DNA of 64,000 bases from Jaltomata sinuosa (GCA_003996215.1 QJPP01004084.1:310001-374000), one strand, 5' to 3'. Shown: positions 35,801-48,073, counted from the stretch's first letter. Numbers and translations are program-made. The notes: a model not told the origin generated them from the sequence alone.

Positions 35801-36807
35801 GAGTTGGTCTTGGATTAGGACGGATTGTCTGTTTAACACTTAGGTGTTGTTTAGAAGGGATCCCAGGGCGGGTCCGGGCTAGGTAATAAGGATGAGCTAT
35901 CAAATTCCGCGATTGTGGCTTAGAGTTATAAGAAGTGGACTTCATGTGAAACGAGCTAGGTAGAGACTTGTAGTCTAGGAGAGCCTATTGACTTGTTGCA
36001 TATTTTCTGTACTTGTACTTGATTTGTTGTACTGAATTATACACTATTTATTTAGAAATGGCTGATGATCCTACCAGTACACAGTGGTGGTGTACTGATA
36101 CTGCACTTGCCTTTTCTTCTACAGGCAATCTTCCAGCGGCTGAGACGCGACCTCATCTGTAGTACCAACGTTCCAGACTTCAAGGATGAGACGCTTGATC
36201 GAGCTGCCTTGAATCTATCATTAGTGTTGTAGCCTATTTGTTTCGGGCTTAGACTATTTCCTTATATTTTTGGGGTTGCATCCCCGTACTCTAGACATTG
36301 GTAGAAATGTTTGGTACTATGACTTTCAGATTTTAGGGGGTAATTTTCGTAGGTTTATATTAATGAAGTTGATTTATTGTTATTGAACTGCTAGTTTATT
36401 TTATGCACTGGTTTTGAGCTATTAGAACGATTAAGTTTGGGGAAGTGATGGTTCACTCACCTGGGGGTTGGGTGAGTGCCACTCACGACGGTCTGGGTCG
36501 TGACATTATTTCAGAAAATACCTTATTTCATAGACACCATGAATTATTATCAACGCGACAACTATCTCATGCTCACTCTGATTCTTATTTTAAAACTTCC
36601 TACGGGATCTTACGGTAGTTGGCTATCCAACAATAGACACCACACTACCACACAGTAACACACGAATCGCAAAATATACCTAAAGCACAAAACACTATAT
36701 TTTAATTCGAGTTCACCCTAGTCCAAATTTTTTAATTCTCATCTAGGGACTTTTCTAGTCGGGTACTTATGCCTTAATTCAGCATAATGATGGAACGTGT
36801 CATTACA
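32849..36807 (-). repeat. 5' LTR of element H, interrupted by a solo LTR
   Basis: 3959 bases, about 2086 without the insertion and its duplication at 34638-36510. Minus start TGTAATGACACG (36807). Minus end GTCGTGATA (32849), where CA has become TA. Contains the hairpin block (33291-33318), a mutated donor (GAG|ATAAGT at 34364-34372; the sister LTR keeps GT) and the TCATCGCGATGA cluster (34490-34610). Confidence 0.87.
34638..36505 (+). mobile_element. Solo LTR, A-related Tekay family, in H 5' LTR
   Basis: 1868 bases from TGTAACGACC to GGGTCGTGACA with perfect TTATT duplications (34633-34637 and 36506-36510). The empty site is seen in the H 3' LTR at about 1243. Contains a clean CCGCTATAGCGG cluster (34985-35130), donor-like GAG|GTAGGT (about 35314), GGTACC array (35510-35665) and hairpin block (36071-36099). 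Confidence 0.93.
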
Positions 36808-36829
36808 ATGAAGATTTTCAATTTTGAAA

Positions 36830-38690
36830 ATTTAGATTTAAAAAATTTAACCAAGGCCAAGATTCTATTTTTGAAAAGTTTGACCAAATATTTTCAATGC
36901 TAAACCTATTTTTTTCATTATATCCAAAGATGAAAAAGTTCTTATCAAATGCGAATACTGATATATGATTTAAAATTTAAAGTAGATGAAGAAACTCTAA
37001 AGGCAATGGCCTGAATCTCGTTCTCGAACTTGTTACCAATATATTATGTCAAAAAAGCACTTTTTTGGTTGGCAACAATAAATAAGACGAAATCAAGTTA
37101 TGCTAAAGTAAAGGTGTTGGTTGATCTGTTAGCAACTTTAGTAGACCATGTCAGGGTGGACACAGAAGATGAAGTCACAGGGGTCATTAGAACAATTAAG
37201 GTCAATATTCAATATGAATATCTACCTAAGTATCGTAGAGAATGTAAATTACAGGGCCACGATATATATGAATGCAGATTTATGTATCCATAATTATAGA
37301 ACATGAGAGAAGTCAATAAAAAAAGTGATAATCAAAAGGGAAACATGGAAAAGGGCGACATAGCACCACCAACAGGAAAGAGAGAATAGGGCAATAAAAA
37401 GAAAGCACAAGTAAGCTAGGGGAATAGTCAACAAATAGGATCATTTCTAAGGACCCTGGCTACTGGGAAGATTGTTGAAAATCCCAATAAATGAAAATCC
37501 ATCAAAGATAGGAATAAAAAGCCATAGAACACTCAAATAAATTCAAAAGCACATGAAAGTCAGAACAAAGGAAAAGGAAAACAGGTGCAAAATCAAAAAA
37601 ACTTATCAACTTAGAATAAATATGATGCTCTAGAAGTGGAAGACATTCAACAAAGATTTTAGATAAATATATAGAGGAGGACACAACAAATGATTAGAAT
37701 CAGAAAGTAGCAATGAGCTCAAAAGGACAAATAGAAATCAAAATACTAGCTACTAAAGACAATGCTTCTAGTATGATAATAGTCCAGATCAAGGAAATGG
37801 TACATAAAATCCCAACAAAGCAAGTGATATCAATATGCAAACAAAATTACAAGCTTCATGTAATACACAAGGAAAGACAAAGGGCAACCAACAACTCACA
37901 AGAGGAAACTAAGGAGACTAATGAGAATTGGGTGGAGATTTTTTCTCAATTAGCAGACCCAGTAATTGATGATAAATCACTAGGGCAATAGACCAAGGAG
38001 ATCAAAAAAGAAACAGGATGACCAAATGAAAAAAGTAGAAGGATCAGAAGATAAAGGGGAACAAATCAGCAATATAGACTCTTCGGAAGAGGGTCTCCAA
38101 GGTGACATATGCACATAGGTTATTTCTGAATAGGTAGAAAGTAGAGCTTTAACCACAACCTCAACATTCGATGAAAAAATACAAGAAACCATAAGGGGAA
38201 TGGGGGAAGAAAATGGGGATCTACCATATAGATATGAACTAATATTAAAACCCTCAATTTAAGTAGAGCTAGACAACATAGATCCAAGAGAGAATAGTAG
38301 CAGCGATACAATAGATGATCATGTTTATAGAGACGGAACATGGAGTAGGAGGGATTAACACTTACAGGAGGGATTAACACTTATTCTCTAACTCAACATG
38401 ACAACAAAGAAGTAGGGCTGAATACCAAAGATTTGATTGTAGTGGTTAGCCAAACTCCTCTGCAGATTGTCATTCATAGAGAGCAGTCTCATCTTAAAGA
38501 TTTATATTATATTGTCTCACAGTCATGGATAGATAAAAAACCAGAGAGGAGCAGATAATATAAAAGGCCACCAATGGAGAAGGAGGAAAAAGAATCAAAC
38601 ACTGTGAACATGAAAAGGGTAGCAAAAAAAGCATGGATATCACAAAAATTACTATTCAAAGCAAATAAAAAACAAAAAGTTTGATAACAC
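36830..38690 (+). pseudogene. LINE ORF1 (nucleic-acid-binding protein), broken
   Basis: Around 37030-37293 the protein reads like the conserved domain of plant LINE ORF1, with the closing motif EYLPKYRRECKLQGHDIYECR. This is a CCHC-like knuckle with one Cys replaced by Arg (RREC where CxxC is expected). The upstream bases 36830-37029 fit the same domain with stops. The downstream Lys/Glu-rich tail, to about 38690, has several stops (for example near 38119). Family role: binds the element RNA and forms the particle used in target-primed reverse transcription. Confidence 0.65.
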
Positions 38691-38831
38691 TAAGGGTGTG
38701 TTCAATATGAAGGAAAATATTTTTCGAAAAATATTTTTCTATTTTCTCATGTTCGTTTGGCTTAAAAATTTTGGAAAATATTTTCCCTAGGAAAACAAGT
38801 TTCTTCAAAATAAGAAAAATGACTTCCTTAA

Positions 38832-40920
38832 TGTCACACCCCGAGGTTACCCCCCTAGACGTAACACGGGACTCGAGACCACAAGTGCCCCAAGCTAACC
38901 CTTGGTCATAGAATGTCTCAGGCAATTTAATTAAATGAGTGGAAGCATAATAGGAAAGTTTGGAAACATAAGCATATATAGTCAAGTCAAATAGGAAATA
39001 TAATCCAAAGAGCAGACTCGAACACTATCTATGTCTGAAAAGCCTCTAAACCAACATATAGAGTTGATGGGACAAGACCCCAACTAATTTGATAATCTGA
39101 AGGAAAGATAGACAACACAACTAAAATGGAAACCGGTCCTCGAACCATGAGGACTCACCAATACTGACTGGATATCTAGCTTCGTCCATCCACGAGCCTG
39201 ATGGGAAACACCTGAATCTGCATCATCAAGAAGATGCAGCACAAAATGCATCAGTACTATAGAATGTACCGAGTATGTGAGATATGCATGATCATGATAA
39301 AATATACTTAAAATATGCTTAAGATGAACTTATTCATAAAGAAATAGTATAAGGAAGTTGTCAAGATATAAGGCATAAAATATGAAGCAAAGTTAAGATT
39401 CAAAGTATGATAACATATATAACTTCATAGCTTGAAAATAATCATGTGGGAGTTTCTCTTAGCCGACATAAACCATGCTGAGCTACACGGAGTCCAGTGT
39501 CATGCACCCACACTGAAAAAGGTTATCCTAACCGGCCAAGGTTAGAACCATGTCATAAGGATCCTGTCAGGGGCCACAGAGGGCAACCTACGGTGGCAAC
39601 GTAGTTATGGATTTGGGTCATCTAGAATCCTCATCGCTCGGTGATAAATTCTACTCCCAAAATATATAACATGAGGCTCACATACATGTGACATATCTAG
39701 ATGTCAAGCTTGTTCATAAACATGTTCATGACCCAGATCTTCATACTACTCATGAACCTTGGTTTTAGGAAAAATGATTCATGAGCATTGATGGCACATC
39801 GGGTGTCTTGTCTTGCCTAATGGTTCATAACTTTAAAACTTGATTGGCTCTAGTTCAATTTTCATAATAGCATAGATTTTCATAAGACATAGAAACTAGG
39901 CATGCACTTGCTTGAGATTCATAAAATCATGCTATCAATTTCTCCAATTTGCTTAAATCAATTCATGCATGTAGGATTTGCCATAATTAGCTTCAATTCA
40001 TGAAATAAGAATTCATATGTAAAAACCCATGCAATTTTGATAGAATTTTATAATAATATCATGAGAAGATAATTTATAGCAAAAACCATAAGATTTGAGT
40101 AAGAACCCTAATTTAAAAGTTCATGAAATCAAAATAGAAATTAGGTATTTTGGGCACAAGGGTAGAAGGAACCCATTGTTGAATACCCACATACCTTGAT
40201 TGAAGCTAACCCACTTGAAATTGAAAAGAATAAGAGGCTTGATCTTGGAGCTTGAGAGAGTTCTTTTCCTTTTTGGGAGATGAATGAAGATTTAGAAAGG
40301 GACATAGGCTAATGGGATTAGAAATCATGCTAAAAATGGTCAAAACGACCTCACTTAGGAGTTAAAAGGGTGGGTAATTATAAAAATACCCCTAGGACTT
40401 AATTAAGAAAAAGTTGTTTTAAAACTCGGCTTCAAGTTTCAAGGGTCATTTCCACGGACCGTAGAACTCATCACGACTCGTGGACTTGAGTCGTGGTCGC
40501 TGAGCCAAAGTTTCAGGCTGCAGAAGATTTTCCACGGATCAATATGATGGACTGTAAAAAGAATCACAGTCCGTAAGATTCTGGTAAACTAGGAAGGACT
40601 CTGAACAAGTTCCACGGGTCGTCTCTACGGTCCGTGAATCAAATGATGACCCGTAGAAGCAACTCGTGGTACCTGGGACCAAGTCAGTCCTCAGGACTGA
40701 TTCCACGAGTTGGTTCCACGACCCGTGGAAGCATCCACGAACCGTGAAACTGACTCGTGGTTCTCAGACTTGAGGATGGTCTGCGGGAATGAAATCACGA
40801 GTCCTTTCCACGACTCGTGGAAGCACCCATGACTCGTGGACTTGACTCGTGATCCCTGAAGTTTCAAAATTTCTGCAAGTTTATGAGTTTGAAAGCGAAA
40901 TCATTTTTTGGAGTGTTACA
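38832..40920 (-). repeat. 3' LTR of element C
   Basis: 2089 bases. On the minus strand it starts TGTAACACTCC (40920) and ends GGGGTGTGACA (38832). Includes the CCACG..CGTGG palindrome cluster (40445-40855), donor-like CAAG|GTATGTGG (complement near 40190-40200) and a GTAC hairpin (39250-39272). Confidence 0.95.
40445..40855. repeat. CCACGACTCGTGG-type palindrome cluster in C LTR
   Basis: More than a dozen variants over about 400 bases, for example TCCACGACTCGTGGA, CCACGACCCGTGG, CCACGGACC, TCCACGAACCGTGA, separated by 10-40 bases. The counterpart is at 47580-48005. It lies upstream of the apparent transcription start on the minus strand (TTTTTATAATTACCC near 40375). Confidence 0.85.
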
Positions 40921-40935
40921 ATATCTCCCCCTTGG
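40921..40935 (-). other. Polypurine tract of element C
   Basis: The complement reads CAAGGGGGAGATAT directly before the 3' LTR, the expected plus-strand primer. Confidence 0.88.
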
Positions 40936-41154
40936 GATCATTCGTCCTTGAATGAAGACTAAACAAGAGAAAACTAAAGAGAAAATGGCCCAACCAGTCA
41001 ACAAAACATGGAAATTAAGGAATAAACATGAAAACTGAGATTTTCAACTTAAAACATGACTGAATCAACTTCAAAAACTTGAATGCATGCTAAGATCATG
41101 AAAGAAACCGATGGAGTAGATTCGGAGGGACATAGTAAGGAGAAAACTATTACC

Positions 41155-41658
41155 TCAAGCTGAAACTGAATCGGAAGAAAAGAGATAGGGATACTTGGCC
41201 TTCATGGCCTCTTCCGCTTCCCAAGTAGCTCCCTCTACAAGTTGGTTCCTCCAAAGAACTTTCACCGAGGCAACTTCTTTATTTCTCAATCTCCGGATCT
41301 GATGATCAAGAATCTCCATGGGAACCTCCTCATAGGTGAGACTATCTTTCACACCTACGTCCTCTAAAGGAACAATCAAGGTCGGATCACCAACACACTT
41401 CTTCAAAAAGGAGACATGAAAAATCGGATGAACCGCTTCTAACTCTGATGGCAATTCCAACTCATAAGCAACCTTACCAACCCTCTTTAGAATCCGATAA
41501 GGACCTACAAAATGAGGACTAAGATTTCCTTTCTTCCCGAATCTCATCACACCCTTCATGGGTGACACCTTAAGAAACACCCAATCATCCACCTCGAACT
41601 CTAACTCCCTCTTCCTCACATCTGCATAGGATTTCTGTCGACTCTGGGCGGTTTTCAA
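41155..41658 (-). pseudogene. Integrase C-terminus and chromodomain of element C
   Basis: 167 codons without a stop, ending at 41155. First the KVSPMKGVMRFGKKG..LSPHFVGPY integrase C-terminal motif, then VAYELELPSELEAVHPIFHVS, then the chromodomain (VASVKVLWRNQLVEGATWEAE, KYPYLF). This C-terminal chromodomain defines the clade. It is intact here, but a TAG at 41659-41661 (CAG expected) separates it from the core. Confidence 0.85.
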
Positions 41659-41661
41659 CCT

Positions 41662-42435
41662 CTACCTAATAAGATGAACCTTCTCCATGGTCTCATATAC
41701 CAAATCTGAACCAATCAAGGCTTCCTCACCAACCTCGAACCAACCAATAGGAGACCTAAACCTCCGGTCATAGAGTGCCTCATACGGAGCCATCTGGATG
41801 CTAAAGTGAAAGTTGTTGTTGTAGGCAAACTCGATAAGAAGTAAGTGATCATCCCAATTACCTTTAAAATCAATCACACAAGACCTTAATATATCCTTCA
41901 GAGTCTGAATAGTATGCTCTGCCTGGCCATCTGTCTGAGGGTGAAAAGTTATGCTAAGCTTCACATGAGTACCAAGACCTCTCTGAAACGATCTCTAAAA
42001 CTGAGAAGTAAACTGAGTACCCCTATCCGAAATGATGGACAAAGGAACACTATACAACCAGACTATCTCTCGGATGTAGAGCATGGCATAATCATCCGTT
42101 GAATCCGTAGTCTTAACAACAAAGAGGTGGGATGACTTAGTCATCCAATCGACAATCACCCAAATCGAATCATGTTTCCTTCGAGTACGAGGCAAACCTG
42201 TAATGAAGTCCATATTGATCGCTTCCCACTTCCAAGTAGGAAGGTCAATATCCTGAATCATGCCACCCGGTCGCTGATGCTCTACCTTCACTCGTTGACA
42301 GTTGGGATACTTAGCCGCAAAGCCGGCTATATCCCTCTTCATACTATTCCACCAATAGACTTCTCGTAGATCATGGTACATCTTGGTGGCACTGGGGTGA
42401 ATAGAATATCGAGAACTGTGAGCCTCAGTCAAAAT
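41662..42435 (-). pseudogene. Integrase core of element C
   Basis: The HHCC domain (SIHPSATKMYHDLREVYWW, CQRVK with one Cys changed to Asn in YPNCQR) and DDE core: Asp in INMDFITGLPR, Asp in IISDRGTQF, Glu in DGQAEHTIQTL. It lies in two frames, 41995-42432 and 41662-41964. A TAG near 41996 falls where Trp is usual (GTQF-W). Another TAG near 42433 replaces an expected Gln just before ILTEAHSS. Confidence 0.82.
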
Positions 42436-43388
42436 CTATTGTCTCAACCCATCCATATTTAGCACACACAATCGACCCTAATAACGAAGCACACCATCTC
42501 CCCTTTGGGAGAAAACCTCAACCCTTTGCTGATGGACTGCACCCTTTAGTTGAAGCAAAATTAGATCACTGTCTTGCTTTGCCTTCACCTCAGCTACCAA
42601 GGATGACTCAGAACCATTCTGAATAATAACACCACCCTCAATAGAGTCCATACGTCGCACTCCCAATCGGGAAAGTTGATGAACATCTTTCACCAATTCC
42701 TTATTCCTATCTTCAATTGAGGCCACACTACCCATGGACAGTCTACTAAGTGCATATGCCACAATATTGGCTTTACCCGGATGGTAAAGCACACTCATGT
42801 CATAATTCTTAAGAAGCTCAAGCCATCTTCTTTGTTGCAAATTCAATTCTTTTTGAGTAAATACATATTGGAGACTCTTATGATCGGTGAACACATTCAC
42901 ATGAATGCCATACAAGTAATGTCTCCAAATCTTCAAAGCAAAGACCACGACTGCCAACTCAAGATCATGAGTAGGGTAGTTCTTCTCATGAGTCTTAAGC
43001 TGTCTAGAAGCATAAGCAATTACCTTTCCTCATTGCATCAACACACAACCCAACCCGATCTTGGAAGCATCACAATAAACCACAAAATCATCCAAACCCT
43101 TGGGTAGGGTCAACACTGGAGCGGTGGTCAACCTAGTCTTCAATTCCTGAAAACTCTTCTCACACGAATTGGACCACTGGAATTTTACCTTTTCTGAGTC
43201 AATCGAGTCAAAGGTGAAGCAATGGAAGAGAATCCCTTCATAAACCTCCTATAATAACCAGCCAAACCCAAGAAACTCCAAATATCCGACGGAGAAGTAT
43301 GTCTAGGCCAGTTCTTCACTACTTCAATCTTTTGCGAATCCACACGAATACCATCTCCTGCCACTATGTGAACCATAAAAGCCACATA
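42436..43388 (-). pseudogene. RT connection and RNase H of element C
   Basis: 43185-43385 encodes the RT thumb/connection (WPRHTSPSDIWSFLGLAGYYRRF). RNase H is split by stops near 43020-43185 and continues in 42478-42957 (VVVFALKIWRHYLYGIHVNVFTDHKSLQYVFTQ). The linker word ADALSR has become AYALSR. RNase H would remove the RNA strand during reverse transcription. Confidence 0.78.
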
Positions 43389-44118
43389 CTATATCCAGAA
43401 CTCACACTTGATAAACTTAGCAAATAACTGTCGATCCTTGAGATTTTGCAAATTAACTCTTAAGTGGACCGCATGCTCCTCCTCGCTCCGAGAGTAGATA
43501 AGGATATCACCAATGAACACAATCACAAACATGTCCAAATACTGCTTGAACACACGGTTCATCAAATCCATAAAAGCTGCAGGAGTATTGGTTAGTCCAA
43601 AAGACATCACAATAAATTCATAATGGTTATACGGGTCCTGAAGGTTGTCTTTTGAATATCACACTCTATGACACGAAGCTGATGATACCCAGTCTAAGAT
43701 CAATCTTAGAGAAACAATTAGCACCCTAAAGCTGATCGAACAAGTTATCAATCCTAAGAATGGGATACTTATTCTTGATTGTGACCTTGTTCAACTGATG
43801 GTAGTCAATACACATTCTGAGGGAACTATCTTTCTTTTGCACGAATAAGACTGGAGCACCCAATGGAGAAATGCTAGGCCTGATGAAACCCTTATCAAGA
43901 AGATCCTTCAACTGATCCTTTAACTCCTTAAGTTCAGTGGGAGCCATCCTACAAGGAGGAATAGCGATAGGATTTGTATCCGGAAGAAGATCTATCCCAA
44001 AGTCTATTTCCCTCTCGGGAGGGACTCCGGGCAAATCTTCGGGAAACACTTTTGGGTACCCATTCACAACAGGAACAGACTGAAGATGTAGGGTTTTAGA
44101 CTCCGTGTCCATAAACAT
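43389..44118 (-). pseudogene. Reverse transcriptase of element C, catalytic motif altered
   Basis: 43726-44118 carries PGVPPEREIDFGIDLLPDT, VQKKDSSLRMCIDYHQLNKV and KNKYPILRIDNLFDQL. 43389-43610 carries SFGLTNTPAAFMDLMNRVF and the catalytic box. The box reads FIGDILIYS, so the first Asp of the Asp-Asp pair is Gly (codon on complement of 43509-43511, one A-to-G change from GAT). A frame break of about 115 bases lies between the two stretches. The enzyme would be inactive even if the frame were whole. Confidence 0.85.
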
Positions 44119-44587
44119 ACCCCTTTGAAATCATCTTCCTAGCCTTAAGATAAGATATGAAACGACCTTTCGAGGATGGGGGACTACCTTGCCATTCTAC
44201 GACGGGTTCATTAGGAAACTTGAAACTGACAACCCGAGTACGAAAATTAATATAAGCATAACAAGCATGCAACCAATCCATACCAAGAATAACATCAAAA
44301 TCAGTCATCTCCAACTCTACCAAATCCGCTAAAGTGACTCTATAGAGGACTGAGATAGGGCAATTTTGGTAGATTCCTTTGGCTAAGAGTGACTCACCAA
44401 CAGGAGTAGAGACACAAAAGGGTTCTAAAAGCAATTCGGAACAAACTTCGAACTTGCATGCTACATAAGGGGTCACAAAAGATAAGGAGACACCGGGGTC
44501 CAACAAAGCATACACATTGAAAGAGAAGACTTTCAATATACCAGTAACCACATCTGGGGAACCCTCCTGATCCTGACGAGAGGACAT
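44096..44587 (-). pseudogene. Protease region of element C
   Basis: Open for 163 codons. The active-site box reads LLDPGVSLSFVTPYVA, with GV for the common GA or GS. The tail motif DVILGMDWL is intact. It overlaps the RT frame by 23 bases (44096-44118) in a different frame. This overlap could be an original polyprotein frame disrupted by an indel. Confidence 0.8.
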
Positions 44588-45739
44588 AGCATAGAGGCGG
44601 TTCTGGCGCTGACCACCAGAACTAGAAGTTGTGTCCTGCTAGGCTGGTCGACCTCCTGAAGTTGCTGAGGTAGACTGAGTCCTACTACATCCCTGCCCAT
44701 TCTTAGCTGAAGGGCAGTCTCTAATCATGTGTCCAACCTGTCCACACTCAAAGCAGGCACCTGTGCCCAAACGACACTCTCCCGGGTGATTCTTCCCACA
44801 CTTGCTACAAATAGGGGGAAGATCCCTTAGCAACACTCCCCTGCGACTGTGAATAAGAACCAGATCCTCTACCAGTCTGATCATGACGAGGCTTCTAGGC
44901 CTGGATAGGAGTAATAGCAGAAGAATGAATGGGTCCTGATGATTTCTTCTGGAGCGATATCCGTCATCTGACTTCTGATGGCCAAAACCTGAACCCTCAG
45001 ATCTAGCCCTCTTATTCTCCCTAGCCATCTCTCTAAGCCTGTCTCCCTCGATCTGGTGAGCATGAGTCATGAGCCTGGAAATAGTCATATCACCCAACAA
45101 CATAGCAGACCTACACTTCTTCTTCACCAAATCTGAAACCCCATAGATAAACTTGCTCATCTGATCATGCGGGTCCGCTATCATAGAGGTGGCATACCTA
45201 GACAATTGAGTGAACTTCAAACTGTACTCATGAACAGTCATAGATCCCTGTCTCAAGTTCACAAACTCCTCAACCTTAGCTTGCCTCAACTCTCGTGGAA
45301 AGAACTGATCGACGAAAGCTCCCTCAAAACTCTCACATGCCATAGGGACCACGTCTCTAGCTCTAGACTCCTTCGTTTGCGTGAACCAGATATGGGCTAT
45401 GTACTTTAGCTGATAGGACGCAAGCTCGACACTCTCAACTCCGGCAACCTGCATCATCTCAAAGATCTTCTTCACCTCATCCACAAAGCCAAAAGGGTCC
45501 TCACCCACCTTCGAACCTCAGAACTCTGATGGGCTCATAAGGATGAAATCTCGAACTCGAGTCGCCGCTCCACCGTGAGGGTGAACGGGAATAGGAGCCC
45601 GCTGATTGGCTTAGGCAGCCATATTCTGAGTTAATAGGTGGATATCATTCTGAAACTCTGCATTTGTAACCTCGAGAGACGAAACAGGAGGGACAACATT
45701 CCGAGCGGCTCAGGGAGGCATAGCACATCGCGGAGGCAT
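44588..45739 (-). pseudogene. gag of element C (broken)
   Basis: The start ATG is the complement of 45737-45739 (MPPR..), directly after a TTACATTTCAG acceptor-like site. Early stops lie in the first 75 codons (near 45713, 45614 and 45529). The main frame 44639-45508 then carries the gag domain (DPFGFVDEVKKIFEMM, FVDQFFPRELRQAKVEEF), a frame change in the low-complexity stretch near 44890-44940, a first Cys cluster (CSKCGKNHPGEC) and a CX2CX4HX4C knuckle (CFECGQVGHMIRDC). A TAG at 44638-44640 separates it from the protease. Confidence 0.82.
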
Positions 45740-45931
45740 AATCTGAAATGTAACAAGAATGGATTAGAGGAGTAACAGAGTTAACTCTATCGCACGATAC
45801 TTATCATGAAAGAAGGGAACTTTTCTAAGACACCTCATAGCTTCTCTCTTATATGTGTGGCGCACTTCACACACATGAAAGAAACTCTACTCGATGCGGC
45901 TTTCATACATCCTAGGACTCTTGAACTTGAA

Positions 45932-45943
45932 GCTCTGATACCA
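45932..45943 (-). other. Primer binding site of element C (initiator Met tRNA)
   Basis: The complement is exactly TGGTATCAGAGC, four bases inside the LTR end. Confidence 0.93.
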
Positions 45944-45947
45944 AGTT

Positions 45948-48073
45948 TGTCACACCCCGAGGTTACCCCCCTAGACGTAATATGGGACTTGGAACCACAG
46001 GTGCCCCAATCTAATCCTTGGTCATAGCATGTCTCAGGCAATTTAATTACATGAGCAGAAGTATAATAGGAAAGTTTGGAAAGATAAGCATATATAGTCA
46101 AGTCAAATAGGAATTACAATCCAAAGAGGAGACTCGAACACTATCTATGACTGAAAAGACGTTAAACTAACATATAGAGTTGATAGGACAAGACCCCAAC
46201 TAACTCGATAATCTGAAGGAAAGATAGACAACACAACTAAAATGGAAATTGGTCCTCGAACCATGAGGACTCACCAATACTGACTGGATATCCGGCTTCG
46301 TCTAGCCACGAGCCTGATGGGAAACACCTGAATCTGCATCATCAAGAGGATGCAACACAAAATGCGTCAGTACTATAGGATGTACCGAGTGTGTGAGATA
46401 TGCATGATCATGATAAATACATACTTAAAACATGCTTAAGATGAATTTATTCATAAAGAAATAGTATAAGGAAGTTGCCAAGATATAAGGCATAAAACAT
46501 GAAGCAAAGTTAAGATTCAAAGTATGATAACATATATAACTTCATAGCTTGAAAATAATTATGTGGGAGTTTCTCTTAACCGACATAAACCATGCTGAGC
46601 TACATGGAGTCCAGTGTCATGCACTCACACTGAAAAAGGTTGTCCTAATCGGCCAAGGTTAGAATCATGTCATAAGGATCCTGTCATGGGCCACAGAGGG
46701 CAACCTACGGTGGCAACGTAGTTCTGGATTCGGGTCATCTAGAACCCTCATCGCTCGGTGCTAAATACTACTCCCGAAATATATAACATGAAGCTCACAT
46801 ACATGTGACATATCTAGATGTCAAGCTTGTTCATAAACATGTTCTTGACCCGGATATTCATACTACTCACGAACCTTGGTTTTAGAAAAAATAATTCATG
46901 AGCATTGATGGCACATCGGGTGTCTTGTCTTGCCTAATGGTTCATAACTTAAAAACTTGCATGGCTCTAATTCAATTTTCATAATAGCATAGATTTTCAT
47001 AGAACATTGGAACTAGGCATGCACTTGCTTGAGATTCATAAAATCATGCTATCAATTTCTCCAATTTGCTTAAATCAATTCATGCATGTAGGATTTGCCA
47101 TAATTAGCTTCAATTCATTAAATAAGAATTCATATGTAAAAACTCATGCAAAATCATGCAATTTTAATAGAATTTCATAATAAAATCATGAGAAGGCAAT
47201 TTTTAGCAAAACCCATAAGAATTGAGTAAGAACTCTAATTTGAAAGTTCATGAAATTAAAATAGAAATTAGGGGTTTTGGGTACAAAGGTTGAAGGAACC
47301 CATTGTTGAATACCCACATACTTTGATTGAAGCTAACCCACTTGAAATTGAAAAGAATAGGAGGCTTGATCTTGGAGCTTGAGACTTTGAGCTTGAGAGA
47401 GTTCTTTTCCTTTTTGGGAGATGAATGAAGATTTGGAAAGGGACTTAGGCTAATAGGATTAGAAATCATGCTAAAAATGGTCGAAACGACCTCATTTAGG
47501 AGTTAAAAGGGTGGATAATTATAAAAATATTCCTAGGACTTAATTAAGAAAAAACTGTTTTAAAACTCAGCTTCAGGTTCCGCGGGTCATTTTCACGGAC
47601 CGTAAAACTCATCACGGCTCGTGGACTTGAGTCATGGTCCCTGAGCCAAAGTTTTAGGCTGCAGAAGATTTTCCACGGATCAACATGACGGACTGTAGAA
47701 AGAATCACGATCCATAGGATTGAGTCGTCGGTTCTGGTAGACTAGGCAGGCCTCTGAAAAAGTTTCACGGCTCATCTCTACGGTCTGTGAATCAAACGAC
47801 GACCCGTAGAAGCAACTCCTGGTACCTGGGACCAAGTCAGTCCTCAGGATTGATTCCACGAGTTGGTTCCACGACCCGTGGAAGCATCCACGAATCGTGA
47901 AACTGACTCATGGTTCTCAGACCTGAGGATGGTCTGCGGGACTAAAATCACAATTCCTTTCCACGACTCGTGAAAGCACCCATGACTCGAGGACTTGACT
48001 CGTGATCCCTGAAGTTTCAAAATTTCTGCAAGTTTTTGAGTGTGAAAGCTAAATCATTTTTTGGGGTATTACA
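45948..48073 (-). repeat. 5' LTR of element C
   Basis: 2126 bases, homologous to 38832-40920 throughout. Palindrome cluster 47580-48005, hairpin 46367-46388, donor-like AAA|GTATGTGG (complement, GT at 47320-47321; the sister copy has AAG|GTATGT). Confidence 0.95.

Larger units (their letters stand above)
1..36807 (-). mobile_element. Element H: Tekay-type Ty3/gypsy retrotransposon, nested-into, 3' end outside window
   Basis: A minus-strand LTR retrotransposon dispersed by later insertions. Its pieces are a partial 3' LTR (1-1567), integrase C-terminus (1640-2001), gag-pol (10971-15493), leader and gag start (32587-32848) and 5' LTR (32849-36807). The two LTRs align by eye: position 1 matches about 33409, and about 1243-1376 matches 36508-36640. 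Primer site, domain order (gag-PR-RT-RH-IN-chromodomain) and the long LTR fit Tekay/Del chromoviruses. H sits in a LINE, so one target duplication should be ATGAA (36808-36812) and the other lies left of the window. Three insertions (A, B, a solo LTR) and many stops make it a dead relic. Confidence 0.85.
38832..48073 (-). mobile_element. Element C: full-length Tekay-type Ty3/gypsy retrotransposon
   Basis: 9242 bases with perfect CTTAA duplications (38827-38831 and 48074-48078), LTRs at 38832-40920 (3') and 45948-48073 (5'), primer site 45932-45943 and a polypurine tract at 40921-40935. The complete domain order gag-PR-RT-RH-IN-chromodomain is on the minus strand. The LTRs differ by about 8-9% over the first 250 bases by eye. 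Stops, frameshifts and a changed RT active site make it inactive. Structurally it is the most complete element in the window. Confidence 0.95.

Noticed and set aside
32849..36807. Reading H's 5' LTR as one 4 kb LTR
   Set aside because: The segment 34638-36505 has its own TG..CA ends and TTATT duplications, and is missing from the sister LTR at about 1243.
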